Shown here: piece by piece, positions 1 through 6,577 of the stretch
How the letters are laid out: each line of letters opens with the position of its first letter
Position numbering within the stretch: position 1 is the stretch's first letter
Assembly (NCBI GenBank): GCA_005885325.1
Contig: VAYX01000087.1
Location: 1-8,525, forward strand
Reading direction: 5' to 3'
Origin: Actinomycetota bacterium
Lineage (GTDB): Bacteria; Actinomycetota; UBA4738; HRBIN12
DNA: 8,525 bases
Translations under genes and position numbers: made by a program
Notes under the pieces: generated by a model
What the model saw: the letters and a program-made list of their open reading frames with translations, nothing else
What the model was told of the DNA's origin: nothing
Database searches by the model: none

Positions 1-278
1 GTGACAAGGCTGTTCGAAGGGCCGGTGGGCGAGCTCTGCTGTCCAGCCTGGCAGCCTGTCCCGACCGGCACGGTAAGCCTTGCAACAAGCGAAGCGGCGA
101 CTCCCACTCCCACACCCTCGCCGTTCCGCCCCTAGGGCAGCCCGGCATGGCACTCAGATACCAGAACGCAAGAACCCGCGCGACGAAGCGCTGCCAAACC
201 CCTCAGTGATGAGAAGCTCGCCCGCGAACCTTCAGGAACTGGATCCACGACCGAGCCAGCCGGCCGGTCGGAGTTCAA
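1..278. other. Left-edge region without a convincing gene
   Basis: No RNA gene, mobile-element end or conserved ORF is recognised. Plus-strand frame 1 is open from the window edge to a TAG at 133-135 (44 codons) and reads protein-like at its end (SEAATPTPTPSPFRP), so it may be the C-terminal tail of a gene entering from the left; support is weak. Positions 110-123 contain a short ACTCCC-type tandem repeat. A CCGG-rich imperfect palindrome at about 251-271 lies just beyond the membrane-protein stop but has no T-tract. Confidence 0.3.
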
Positions 279-882
279 CTAGCGCAGTACCCCACGAACT
301 ACGGTGTCGAGAAGGAGCCAACCGAATCCGAACAGCCAAGCGATAGCGGCGATTGGAGCGGCTAGGTAGACACGCTTGGGCTGCCGTAAAGCGATTCCGA
401 TCATCAAGCCCAGGATTGCAATCAGCGCCTTCAGCCAGATCCAATTCGAGGGATCGCTGAAACGGCCACTCGCCTCTATGCACAGCCGAAAATTTGGGTC
501 CAGATGTCCGACCTGACAAGTGAAGCTCGGGAGACGCGATGCCGCCACTGCAATGCCTCCCGAGAAGAGGATCATTAGCGAAAGAGTCCAGCTTGTGGGC
601 CCATCGGGCTGTGGGTCGCAAGGAGACCCGCCGGGCAATCGCAAGACCCGTAAGGCCAATCGGAACGGCGATGAACCAAACAAGTGCCGCTAGTCCCGGA
701 GGGAAGAGACAGTCGTGCGTGCAAACCAAGTCGTCCCAAGAGGCCACGAGGAAAGCACCGCTCGTTACGACAAGGCAGCCAGACGTTGTGTATCCGGCAA
801 TGCGTCCCGGCTTCGAAATGGGGTCCGGCGGCGGCCATCGTTCTCGACGACGAGACTTCCGCCGACTTCCGCTGGGCTTCAT
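279..882 (-). pseudogene. Probable four-helix membrane protein, split by a frameshift
   Basis: Two reading frames each carry half of what looks like one membrane protein. From the ATG at 882 the first frame gives a basic N-terminus, a hydrophobic segment near residues 31-48, a C-T-H-D-C loop, and a second helix at about 61-83 (LAALVWFIAVPIGLTGLAI). After about residue 100 it loses hydrophobicity. The neighbouring frame then takes over with WTLSLMILFSGGIAVAA, a loop with two Cys (FTCQVG and NFRLC), WIWLKALIAILGLMIGIAL and YLAAPIAAIAWLFGFGWLLL, ending at TAG (279-281). The second frame alone could only begin with a TTG (683) lacking a ribosome binding site. Joining requires skipping one base somewhere in about 570-627. 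Paired cysteines in both loops suggest an oxidized extracytoplasmic face. The start follows the DUF1697 stop by 5 nt. It could be a decayed gene, a sequencing or assembly error, or, less likely, programmed frameshifting. No family recognised. Confidence 0.6.
570..627 (-). other. Interval of the apparent +1 frameshift
   Basis: Here the membrane-type coding signal switches from the frame of the ATG at 882 to the frame ending at 279. The interval contains a run reading GGACTCTTTCGC on the minus strand. No CTT-TGA type recoding motif is evident, so a one-base indel is the simplest reading. Confidence 0.5.
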
Positions 883-887
883 GTCGC

Positions 888-1427
888 CTATCCCATCAAC
901 TCGAGCAGCTTGGTCGTCGTGTTCCAGTTGCGGATCGTGACGCTCGGGTAGATCGGTGACGAGATGATCTTGTTGAGCCGGCTTTGCGTCGCTTTGGCGG
1001 TGACCCTCGAGACGTAGAGGACGCCGGTTCCGGCGTGCGCCCGGTCGACGGCCGGATTCGTGGGCAGGTGCTTCATCGCCGCAGTCGCCGTGAGCGGCTC
1101 CTTGAGGAAGAAGACGTCGTACCGGTACTTCGTCGGCTCGGCCCCGAACCCCTTCGGAGCCCGCTCGACGATCGCGCGCATCTGCTTCCTGTTTCGCACC
1201 ACCACGGTCGGCACGTAGTCGAACGCCTCGGCAAGCATCGCCTCGATCCGGCGCGTGAGCTGCACGGACGGTCTATCGGGTGCCTCGAAGACGACGTTGC
1301 CGCTCTGGATGTACGTCGAGACGTTCTCGAAGCCGTTCGCCTCGAAGCACGCCTTCAGGGCGGGCATCTTGATGAGGTTCTTGCCGCCCACGTTGATCCC
1401 GCGGAGGAGGGCCACGTACCGGGTCAT
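888..1427 (-). CDS. DUF1697 domain-containing protein
   Basis: A 179-aa cytoplasmic protein matching the usual length and hallmarks of DUF1697: the N-terminus RYVALLRGINVGGKN, the K-M-P-x-L-K helix, and YIQSGNVVF at about 39-47. Further on come a V-V-V-R block (TVVVRNRKQM), the central YDVFFLKEPL strand, LYVSRVTAKATQSRL, and the C-terminal PSVTIRNWNTTTKLLEL. This last block, T-x-R-N-W-x-T, is highly typical of the family. The biochemical role is not established. The ATG at 1427 has no strong Shine-Dalgarno (only a weak GGACGG), and the gene lies 30 nt after the barrel-protein stop, so it may depend on translation of its neighbour. Its TAG stop is 5 nt before the start of the broken membrane-protein gene. 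Confidence 0.95.
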   Translation of the reverse strand: MTRYVALLRGINVGGKNLIKMPALKACFEANGFENVSTYIQSGNVVFEAPDRPSVQLTRRIEAMLAEAFDYVPTVVVRNRKQMRAIVERAPKGFGAEPTKYRYDVFFLKEPLTATAAMKHLPTNPAVDRAHAGTGVLYVSRVTAKATQSRLNKIISSPIYPSVTIRNWNTTTKLLELMG

Positions 1428-1457
1428 CGGCCGTCCGCAGGTGGGAAAGGCCGCCAG

Positions 1458-1805
1458 TCAGTCGAAGCTGTATGTCCCACTCCAGTGCCACAAGCCGTCC
1501 GAATCAGCCGTGACGTCGGCATGGGCCTCGAATCCCACGAACTTCCCCGTCCCTCCCGAGAACGTCGCCGTGCCCTTGTTGGCAGCAAGATCGAGCACGA
1601 CGTGGCCTTTGGCGGTGTTCCCGGACCCCGCGTCGAGCACGACATCGGTGTCGAGGGTGCCCTCGCCCGCGGCCTCGGCGTAGATGACCTTCGCACCCGC
1701 TTGGATCTCATCGAGATTCGAGGACGTGATCGTGCAGAAGTCACCGGCTTGGCCCCTGTATTCCGAGCACTCTTTGGTGAGCTGGAGATCCCCGCTCCGA
1801 GCCAT
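1458..1805 (-). CDS. Small allene-oxide-cyclase-barrel-like protein
   Basis: A 115-aa protein rich in alternating beta-strand-like segments. The pattern SGDLQLTKEC, DFCTITSSNL, VIYAEAAGEG, DTDVVLDAG, GNTAKGHVVLDL, ATFSGGTGKFVGFEAHADV, ending WHWSGTYSF, resembles actinobacterial proteins with an allene-oxide-cyclase/dirigent-like barrel; bacterial members have no established reaction. Cys13 and Cys24 could pair. Many relatives carry a secretion signal, but none is visible here. The frame extends upstream to a TTG at 1871, giving an Arg-rich 22-residue leader with no hydrophobic core. The ATG at 1805 has a strong GAAGGGGGG ribosome binding site and is chosen. It sits 103 nt after the DUF6326-like gene and 30 nt before the DUF1697 gene. 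Fold assignment is moderate; function unknown. Confidence 0.82.
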   Translation of the reverse strand: MARSGDLQLTKECSEYRGQAGDFCTITSSNLDEIQAGAKVIYAEAAGEGTLDTDVVLDAGSGNTAKGHVVLDLAANKGTATFSGGTGKFVGFEAHADVTADSDGLWHWSGTYSFD

Positions 1806-1810
1806 GGCGG

Positions 1811-1819
1811 CCCCCCTTC
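1811..1819 (-). promoter_or_regulatory. Ribosome binding site deciding the barrel-protein start
   Basis: Minus-strand GAAGGGGGG followed by CCGCC and the ATG at 1805. The competing upstream codon is a TTG (1871), so the shorter product is favoured. Confidence 0.7.
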
Positions 1820-1908
1820 TCGCGAGCTTCCGTCGGCGATCGACCCGACCTCCGGACTCTACACCGGGCAAGCGAGCGGTTCCCGACGACCTTCGTGGTG
1901 GGGACGTC

Positions 1909-2337
1909 CTAACCTTGCCCGGTTGCCACGGGGCGCCACGTCCACGCGTACCTGACGATCAGCAGCAGGAGCACGATCTCGGAGGTGCTCAGGAACACGT
2001 AGTACGCGTCCGTCTCGCCGACCGCCGCAGCCACGATCGAGACGACGTACAAGATCGGCAGGACGATGTTCGTCCAGCGGCAGACCGGCGGCCTCAGCAC
2101 GAGGGAAAGGAAGATCATCACACTCGCGATCGCGACGTAGACCGACACCGCGAAGAGGAATCCCTGGGTGATCTCGATCCCCGAGATCTTTCCCGACGTC
2201 ACCTCCTCGATCCGGCCTGGCTTGAAGAACCCGAAGATGTCCCCGTACGCGAACAGGAACAACATCGCGATCCACAGGGCCGAGATCTTGAGTCGGACGC
2301 CGATCCTCACATCCTCGACGAATCCCGAGCCGGACAT
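1909..2337 (-). CDS. Four-helix membrane protein, DUF6326-like
   Basis: A small integral membrane protein (142 aa) of unknown function. Four hydrophobic segments are evident: ISALWIAMLFLFAYGDIFGF, then LFAVSVYVAIASVMIFLSLV, then IVLPILYVVSIVAAAV, then VFLSTSEIVLLLLIVRYAW. The first helix, with K-I-S-A-L-W and an acidic Gly-Asp-Ile-Phe centre, followed by a charged loop (GRIEEVTSGKISG), resembles proteins annotated DUF6326. An upstream in-frame ATG at 2358 would add seven residues, but it lacks a ribosome binding site; those codons themselves form the site for the ATG at 2337, which is preferred. It lies 43 nt after the MDR gene and is probably cotranscribed with it. The hydrophobic pattern makes the gene real; the family name is recognised from memory. 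Confidence 0.85.
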   Translation of the reverse strand: MSGSGFVEDVRIGVRLKISALWIAMLFLFAYGDIFGFFKPGRIEEVTSGKISGIEITQGFLFAVSVYVAIASVMIFLSLVLRPPVCRWTNIVLPILYVVSIVAAAVGETDAYYVFLSTSEIVLLLLIVRYAWTWRPVATGQG

Positions 2338-2342
2338 CGTCA

Positions 2343-2352
2343 CCCTCCCCTT
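2343..2352 (-). promoter_or_regulatory. Ribosome binding site deciding the DUF6326-like start
   Basis: Minus-strand AAGGGGAGGG ends 5 nt before the ATG at 2337. The alternative ATG at 2358 has only a C-rich stretch upstream. This sets the start at 2337. Confidence 0.7.
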
Positions 2353-2380
2353 CGCCATTGACTGCGGGGGGAAGCCTAGA

Positions 2381-3352
2381 TCACCCGACGTCGATGACGA
2401 CCTTCCCGCCTGGGTGCCCTTGTGCGAGGTACCGGATGGCGTCGGGGGCCTCGACCAGTTGGAACGTCCGGTCCACGACCGGCGTGACCGTTCCGGCCTC
2501 GATCAGATCCGCCACGGCCTGGAGGTCCTCCAAGGTCGTCTTCGAGTTCAACCCGCCAAGCTTCTGGCCGACGAACAGCGACACCAGCGGCCCGCGGAGC
2601 ATCCCGCGGAAGAAACCGCCGGTCCAGCGCCCGCCGCCGTCCCCGCCGACGACCACGAGGGTCCCCTTCGGGCTCAGCGCGCGCCGCAGCTGCCGCAGAG
2701 GCCGGCGCCCGGCGGTGTCGAGGATCACATCCCAGCGTCGCGAACCGTCCGTGAAGTCCTGGAGCGTGTAGTCCACGACGTCGTCCGCGCCGATCGACCG
2801 GACGAGGTCCAGCTTCGACGTGCTCGATACGCCGGTGACCCGTCCGCCGAACGCCTTGGCGATCTGCACGAGCAACGTGCCGACGCCTCCGGCCGCGCCG
2901 ATGACGAGCACGTCCTGTCCGGGCTTCACATCCGCCTTCCGCACCGCTTGGAGCGCCGTGACCCCGGAGATGGGGAGGGCCGCGGCCTGTTCGAAGGACA
3001 GCCGAGCGGGCTTCCGGACCACCTTGTCCGCCGGCGCGATCGCGTACTCCGCGAAGGAGCCTTCGGCGACGCCCAGCACCTCGTCGCCGGGCACGAAGCG
3101 GGTGATGTTCGCCCCGACCGCCTCGACCGTCCCTGCGACGTCCCAGCCCCGGACCGGGACCTTCGGTCGGCGGAACCCGAGCACAGGACGCGCCATGTAC
3201 GGCTTCCCGGTCATGATGTGCCACACGTCCGGGCCGGCGGCCGCCGCGTGCACCCGGACGAGCACGTCGTTCTCCCCGATCACCGGAACGTCGATGTCCC
3301 GCAACTCGAGCACGTCCGCCGAGCCATATCGGTCCTGCACGATCGCCTTCAT
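2381..3352 (-). CDS. Zinc-free NAD(P)-dependent dehydrogenase, quinone oxidoreductase-like (MDR)
   Basis: A 323-aa medium-chain dehydrogenase/reductase of the quinone oxidoreductase type, expected to reduce quinones or activated alkenes/aldehydes with NAD(P)H. The opening MKAIVQDRYG and GSADVLEL, then WDVAGTVEAVG (70-80) and PGDEVLG (88-94), form the GroES-like domain. The nucleotide-binding loop AAGGVG at 153-158 (Gly152 just before it) starts the Rossmann domain, and the C-terminus has the typical HPGGKVVI. The structural-zinc cysteines and catalytic Cys/His are absent, separating it from the zinc dehydrogenase at 6576-7817. Length is normal for the family. The start has a strong Shine-Dalgarno. 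It lies 84 nt after the TetR gene in the same direction and 43 nt before the DUF6326 gene. Local TetR control is plausible, since many such pairs are redox or xenobiotic responsive, but is not shown. Exact substrate unknown. Confidence 0.93.
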   Translation of the reverse strand: MKAIVQDRYGSADVLELRDIDVPVIGENDVLVRVHAAAAGPDVWHIMTGKPYMARPVLGFRRPKVPVRGWDVAGTVEAVGANITRFVPGDEVLGVAEGSFAEYAIAPADKVVRKPARLSFEQAAALPISGVTALQAVRKADVKPGQDVLVIGAAGGVGTLLVQIAKAFGGRVTGVSSTSKLDLVRSIGADDVVDYTLQDFTDGSRRWDVILDTAGRRPLRQLRRALSPKGTLVVVGGDGGGRWTGGFFRGMLRGPLVSLFVGQKLGGLNSKTTLEDLQAVADLIEAGTVTPVVDRTFQLVEAPDAIRYLAQGHPGGKVVIDVG

Positions 3353-3436
3353 GTGTCTCTCCTTCCTGGACCTACGCCGCCGAGGCGGGGACGAGCGCGT
3401 CCCGTTCCCGGACAGGCACGCCCTTCACGAGTGGAT
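3353..3436 (-). promoter_or_regulatory. Spacer between the TetR gene and the MDR gene with short inverted repeats
   Basis: This 84-nt gap is the longest interruption in the left-going gene run so far and the natural place for a second promoter or a TetR operator. Two neighbouring perfect inverted repeats are seen: CCGCC-GA-GGCGG at 3377-3388 and GGGACG-AGCG-CGTCCC at 3388-3403. The second could form a 6-bp hairpin with a 4-nt loop; no T-tract follows, so it is a poor intrinsic terminator. No confident -35/-10 pair was found. Operator function is a guess from position. Confidence 0.3.
3359..3367 (-). promoter_or_regulatory. Strong ribosome binding site of the MDR gene
   Basis: On the minus strand AGGAAGGAG lies 6 nt before the ATG at 3352, close to ideal. 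It fixes the start of the quinone-oxidoreductase-like gene and suggests it is translated independently of the TetR gene. Confidence 0.75.
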
Positions 3437-4042
3437 TCATGCCGGCTGCAGGGCACTCCGCACGAACGCGGCGACTTCGCGCTCTCGGCGACGCAACGAT
3501 GCGCGGCTCTTGTCCTTCCCAACCACGGCGTTGAGCACGCTCGCCTCGGTCAGCGACCCTACCACCGCCGTGTACAGCATGAACAGCAGCAGGGCCGGGT
3601 CCTGCTCGCGGATCTCGCCGGTGTCCATCCCCGCCTGGAGGAACTGGACCGCCCGCTTCCGCAGCGGGTCGATCACGCCGGCGAACTTCTCGAAGCCCTC
3701 TGCGCCGAGGCGTCCGGCTTCCCGAACGAACATCGGGAACTCGGGCCATTCCTCGGCGAGCGCGAACACCGCGTGGATCACGGCCTCTGCCCGGTCCCAG
3801 TAGGTTTCCTTGCCCTCGAGCGCCTCTGCGATCTCCTCGGCGACCCGCTGGCCGGCCGCCTGGAGGCACGCCTCGAGGAGAGCGTCCTTCGTCGGGAAGT
3901 AGTACAGGAGCGTCTGCTTGCGGATCCCGACAGCGCTGGCGATCTGCTCCAGGCTCGCCCCCGAGTAGCCCTCGCGGCCGAACGCACGGATCGCCTCCTC
4001 GATGAGGGCGTGCCGTCGCGGCTCGCCACCGGTCCTCGTCAT
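3437..4042 (-). CDS. TetR/AcrR-family transcriptional regulator
   Basis: A 201-aa one-component repressor or regulator. The N-terminal TetR DNA-binding domain is complete: helix 1 (ALIEEAIRAFGREGY, about 12-26), then the helix-turn-helix at about 29-51 with SLEQIASAVGI and the signature LLYYFPTKDALL. The remainder (about 60-201) is the helical ligand/dimerization domain; its ligand cannot be read from sequence. The frame stays open upstream to 4291, but that extension overlaps the PlsC coding region and is low-complexity Arg/Ser/Gly. The ATG at 4042 sits directly before the conserved domain and 4 nt after the PlsC stop, with a G-rich GGGGGATGAGG stretch upstream. That junction suggests co-translation with the lipid-type operon. 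Likely targets are its own operon and/or the dehydrogenase gene that starts 84 nt downstream; this is inference. Confidence 0.93.
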   Translation of the reverse strand: MTRTGGEPRRHALIEEAIRAFGREGYSGASLEQIASAVGIRKQTLLYYFPTKDALLEACLQAAGQRVAEEIAEALEGKETYWDRAEAVIHAVFALAEEWPEFPMFVREAGRLGAEGFEKFAGVIDPLRKRAVQFLQAGMDTGEIREQDPALLLFMLYTAVVGSLTEASVLNAVVGKDKSRASLRRREREVAAFVRSALQPA

Positions 4043-4046
4043 GGCC

Positions 4047-4979
4047 TCATCCCCCAGATCGCCACGCCGGAGGACGGCCCCGTCGCCGGATGTCCCGTGA
4101 TCCCTCCCACGTCCGGCGCCACTTCGGGCCGGACGGCCCGCTGAGCTTGGGGGTCGCCCCCGTGGCCGCACGCCGGCGAGCCTCCCACCAGCTCGTGCGA
4201 TCCTCGTCGAACAGCTCGGCGATGGCCGACTGCATCCGAAGCGAGAAGGCCTGGTGGCTCTGTCCCTCCGCTTGCCGGAGCGGTCGCCCATAGCGGACGC
4301 GGATGGGTGGCCTGCCCGGCTTGGGCCAGAACCGGCCCTTCGGCATGGCCGCGTACGCGCCGATGATGGCGATAGGCACGACCGGCATGCCCATGTCGAT
4401 GGCCAGCCGCGCGCTCCCGTGGCGGAACCGCTGCATCCAGCCGTCCGCGGAGCGCGTGCCCTCGGGGAACACGATGAGGTTCCAGCCGTCCCCGATCAGC
4501 TCCTTGGCCTTGTCCGTGGCCCGCTCCCCGCCGCCGCGCTCGATGGGGAACCCGCCGTACACGAGTGCCGTAAACGCCGATCGCCACCACACATCGAAGA
4601 AGTAGTCCTTCGCCGCGGCCGTCGCCGTCTTGTTCCGCCACTTCGGGGGGAGGGTGGTCAAGATCAGCGTCGCGTCCAGGTGACTCGAGTGGTTGCTGAT
4701 GAACATCACCGGCGGCTGAACGCCCTCCAGGTTGTCCAGGCCGAACACCTCGGGCGACGTCTCGTTCCACACGATGGGCTTCATCACCCCCGAGAGCACG
4801 AGGTCGCGGGCGGCGCGTCCGGCCGGGCTCCGCGCCCAGTCCGTGGGGAACGACCACGGCTCGGCGGGCGGCGTGTGCGCCTCGGCGGTCCGGGGAGCCA
4901 CCGGACGGCGACCCCATCGCCATCCCTTCGCCACGTTTCGGACCTCGTCGGCCAGCGAGTGCTTCGTGGAGCGAGCCAT
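4047..4979 (-). CDS. PlsC-type 1-acyl-glycerol-3-phosphate acyltransferase family protein
   Basis: Glycerolipid acyltransferase of the PlsC/LPLAT family, which transfers an acyl chain from acyl-CoA or acyl-ACP to lysophosphatidate or a related hydroxyl acceptor at the membrane. It is 310 aa. All four family blocks are visible: motif I NHSSHLD at 96-102 (H-x4-D: His97, Asp102), motif II FPIERGG at 144-150, motif III FPEGTRS at 171-177, and motif IV VPIAIIG at 201-207. The region before motif I is about 95 residues and basic. The last 45 residues or so (from about 265) are Arg/Pro/Gly-rich and look disordered. No clear membrane helix is seen, so it probably binds the membrane peripherally. The ATG at 4979 shares its A with the TGA of the LarA-like gene (TGATG), and the stop lies 4 nt before the TetR ATG, so it is tightly coupled on both sides. 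The acyl acceptor could be unusual given the upstream enzymes; that is inference. Confidence 0.93.
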   Translation of the reverse strand: MARSTKHSLADEVRNVAKGWRWGRRPVAPRTAEAHTPPAEPWSFPTDWARSPAGRAARDLVLSGVMKPIVWNETSPEVFGLDNLEGVQPPVMFISNHSSHLDATLILTTLPPKWRNKTATAAAKDYFFDVWWRSAFTALVYGGFPIERGGGERATDKAKELIGDGWNLIVFPEGTRSADGWMQRFRHGSARLAIDMGMPVVPIAIIGAYAAMPKGRFWPKPGRPPIRVRYGRPLRQAEGQSHQAFSLRMQSAIAELFDEDRTSWWEARRRAATGATPKLSGPSGPKWRRTWEGSRDIRRRGRPPAWRSGG

Positions 4980-6565
4980 CAGCGGACGTCCGCTATGGCC
5001 AGGGGCGGCACGTGGAGGTACGTGATCGACGGCGAGCGCCCGACGGTGTCGCCGGCCATCTCCAGCGCGTCACGGAACGAGGTCGCCGCCCGGTACCCCA
5101 AGCGCTCGCAGGCCTTCGGGTTGCCGCCCACCACGATGACGTCGCCCAGGTAATCCAGGGCGTGCGCACCCCAGTACCACATGTAGAAGGGATGCACGCC
5201 GTGGTACGCGTGGCTCTTGCGGTAGAGGTGGATGTACCAGGGATCGGTGGCGTACTGCTGCTCGTACTTCGACTCGATCGTGGAGGGATCGGTGGTCTGT
5301 GACAGGACCTCCTCGAAGAAGTCCACGTACGAGGGGTGGTGGACCTGGTGGAACTCCCACGGCACCGGGTGGAACATGATCATGGCCCCGCCGGGACGGA
5401 CCACCGGCTTGTTCCGGTACATGTTGAAGAGGTAGCCGAGCCCCAGGCAGTGCACCAGGATGGGGTTCATGATCGAGTTCACGTTGTACGGCCCGATGAA
5501 CGGAAGCCCCACGACCATCACGTCGCTCTGGCCGTTCACCTCGGTGAGCTGCTGCTGGTGCAACCGGGCCAGCGTGCGCTCGTGCACGGCCTCGGTCTCC
5601 CCCGCGTTGATCCCGGTCACGCCGTACGGCGCCAGCACTCGCATCCACACCTGGTGACGGAGCTTCGGAGGTGCCATCTCGTTGGCCTTCTTCGCAGCCA
5701 GGTACGTCGCCTGCTCCTTCAGCGACCACTCCCACTCGCGCTTGTTCATGAACCCGAACGGCTGGGGGAAGACCTCGTTGTTCAGCGTGGTCTCGATGGT
5801 GAAGATGCGGACGCCGCTGTCTTTCAGCAGCTGGCCCATCCGCGCGCACGAGTCGTGGATGGCCGAGTGGCCGGGCCGGGGGTCCATGTACGACTTGGAG
5901 TGCAGCATCGTGCTGACGTTGTGGTGGGGTCGAACGCCCCGGTAGCTGGCCAGGCCGACTGGTACCGACTTGTGGCCGCCGTCCATGGCCACCAGGTTGA
6001 TGTTGACGTACACGATGAGGTCGGACTCGGCCGCTCGCTTGTTGATCTCGACGTCCTCGCCCTTGTTGGTGGTGCCGACGTACGTGAGGTTGGCATGGTC
6101 CTCGGCGTCGTGGTTCGTCAGGTCCCGCGGGTAGAACGACCGGAACACGCGCTCACCCACCGCGTGCTTGATCTCGTCACCGGTCATCCGGCGATGGAGC
6201 GAGTTGGCCACGATCAGCTTGAGGTCCTCGACGCCCTTGGCCGCCGCGAGCTCGATGACCTCCTCCAGGATCAGCTGGCGGACGTCGGGCTCCTGCATCG
6301 GCGGCAGGGGGATGGAGATGTCGTCGAACGCGATCGTGAGCTTCATGCCGGGCTTGAGCAGCTCCTCGAGTGGCTCGGCGTCGTGCGGCTCGGCCAGGGC
6401 GCGGCGGATCGCCCCCCGAACGTCCTTGATCCCGGGGAGCGCGTCCGGCGGATAGATCACCCTCGACCCCAGCGGGAACTTCTGGAGCCGGAACCCCTCG
6501 CCCTCGTGGACCAGGAGCGGCGGCGTCCGCTCGTCCACCTCCAGCACGAACCCAGGTCTGCCCAC
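4979..6565 (-). CDS. LarA-like protein (lactate racemase N-terminal / DUF2088 superfamily)
   Basis: A 528-aa cytoplasmic protein of the LarA superfamily. LarA is a nickel-pincer (NPN) enzyme that racemizes lactate; relatives act on other alpha-hydroxyacids. Family marks seen: DDISIP at 81-86 (position of the DDxTRP motif), His124 in SLHRRMT (position of LarA His108), NHD at 151-153, GGHK at 196-199 with Lys199 at the cofactor-lysine position (Lys184), and His215 exactly 16 residues later (His200, nickel ligand). Differences by eye: the catalytic His174, ten residues before the lysine, is Ile/Asn here (VNINLVAM), and the substrate Arg of DDxTRP is Ile85. It is roughly 100 residues longer than LarA, and the C-terminal half (about 280-528) is rich in His/Trp/Tyr (for example FHQVHH and YMWYWG). 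It may therefore be an epimerase for another substrate, or no longer a racemase. No larB/C/E cofactor genes are in view. The start is GTG with a strong AGGGAGGG site. The stop overlaps the PlsC start by one base. Superfamily assignment is confident, reaction unknown. Confidence 0.88.
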   Translation of the reverse strand: MGRPGFVLEVDERTPPLLVHEGEGFRLQKFPLGSRVIYPPDALPGIKDVRGAIRRALAEPHDAEPLEELLKPGMKLTIAFDDISIPLPPMQEPDVRQLILEEVIELAAAKGVEDLKLIVANSLHRRMTGDEIKHAVGERVFRSFYPRDLTNHDAEDHANLTYVGTTNKGEDVEINKRAAESDLIVYVNINLVAMDGGHKSVPVGLASYRGVRPHHNVSTMLHSKSYMDPRPGHSAIHDSCARMGQLLKDSGVRIFTIETTLNNEVFPQPFGFMNKREWEWSLKEQATYLAAKKANEMAPPKLRHQVWMRVLAPYGVTGINAGETEAVHERTLARLHQQQLTEVNGQSDVMVVGLPFIGPYNVNSIMNPILVHCLGLGYLFNMYRNKPVVRPGGAMIMFHPVPWEFHQVHHPSYVDFFEEVLSQTTDPSTIESKYEQQYATDPWYIHLYRKSHAYHGVHPFYMWYWGAHALDYLGDVIVVGGNPKACERLGYRAATSFRDALEMAGDTVGRSPSITYLHVPPLAIADVR

Positions 6566-6569
6566 ACGT

Positions 6570-6577
6570 CCCTCCCT
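6570..6577 (-). promoter_or_regulatory. Ribosome binding site supporting the GTG start of the LarA-like gene
   Basis: Minus-strand AGGGAGGG begins inside the TAG stop of the dehydrogenase and ends 4 nt before GTG at 6565. It supports both the unusual start codon and coupling of the two genes. Confidence 0.7.

Noticed and set aside
80..346. Plus-strand 88-codon open frame at the left edge
   Set aside because: No recognisable family, Arg/Pro-rich composition, and it overlaps the end of the minus-strand membrane-protein gene.
984..1955. Plus-strand 323-codon open frame
   Set aside because: Antisense to the DUF1697 and barrel-protein genes, both of which have clear family signatures; Arg-rich and motif-free.
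3388..3403. Hairpin as an intrinsic terminator after the TetR gene
   Set aside because: The stem is only 6 bp and no T-tract follows on the minus strand; kept only as a possible operator-like repeat.
2168..4144. Plus-strand 658-codon open frame
   Set aside because: It lies antisense to the MDR, TetR and DUF6326-like genes, its product is Arg/Pro/His-rich low complexity, and it shows no family motif. It is a shadow of high-GC coding sequence.
4043..4291. N-terminal extension of the TetR reading frame
   Set aside because: It overlaps the PlsC coding sequence, is low-complexity Arg/Ser/Gly, and the ATG at 4042 sits directly at the DNA-binding domain.
4039..4923. Minus-strand 294-codon open frame overlapping the PlsC gene
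   Set aside because: It is an alternate frame of the PlsC gene with Arg/Gly/His-rich composition; the PlsC frame carries all four acyltransferase motifs.
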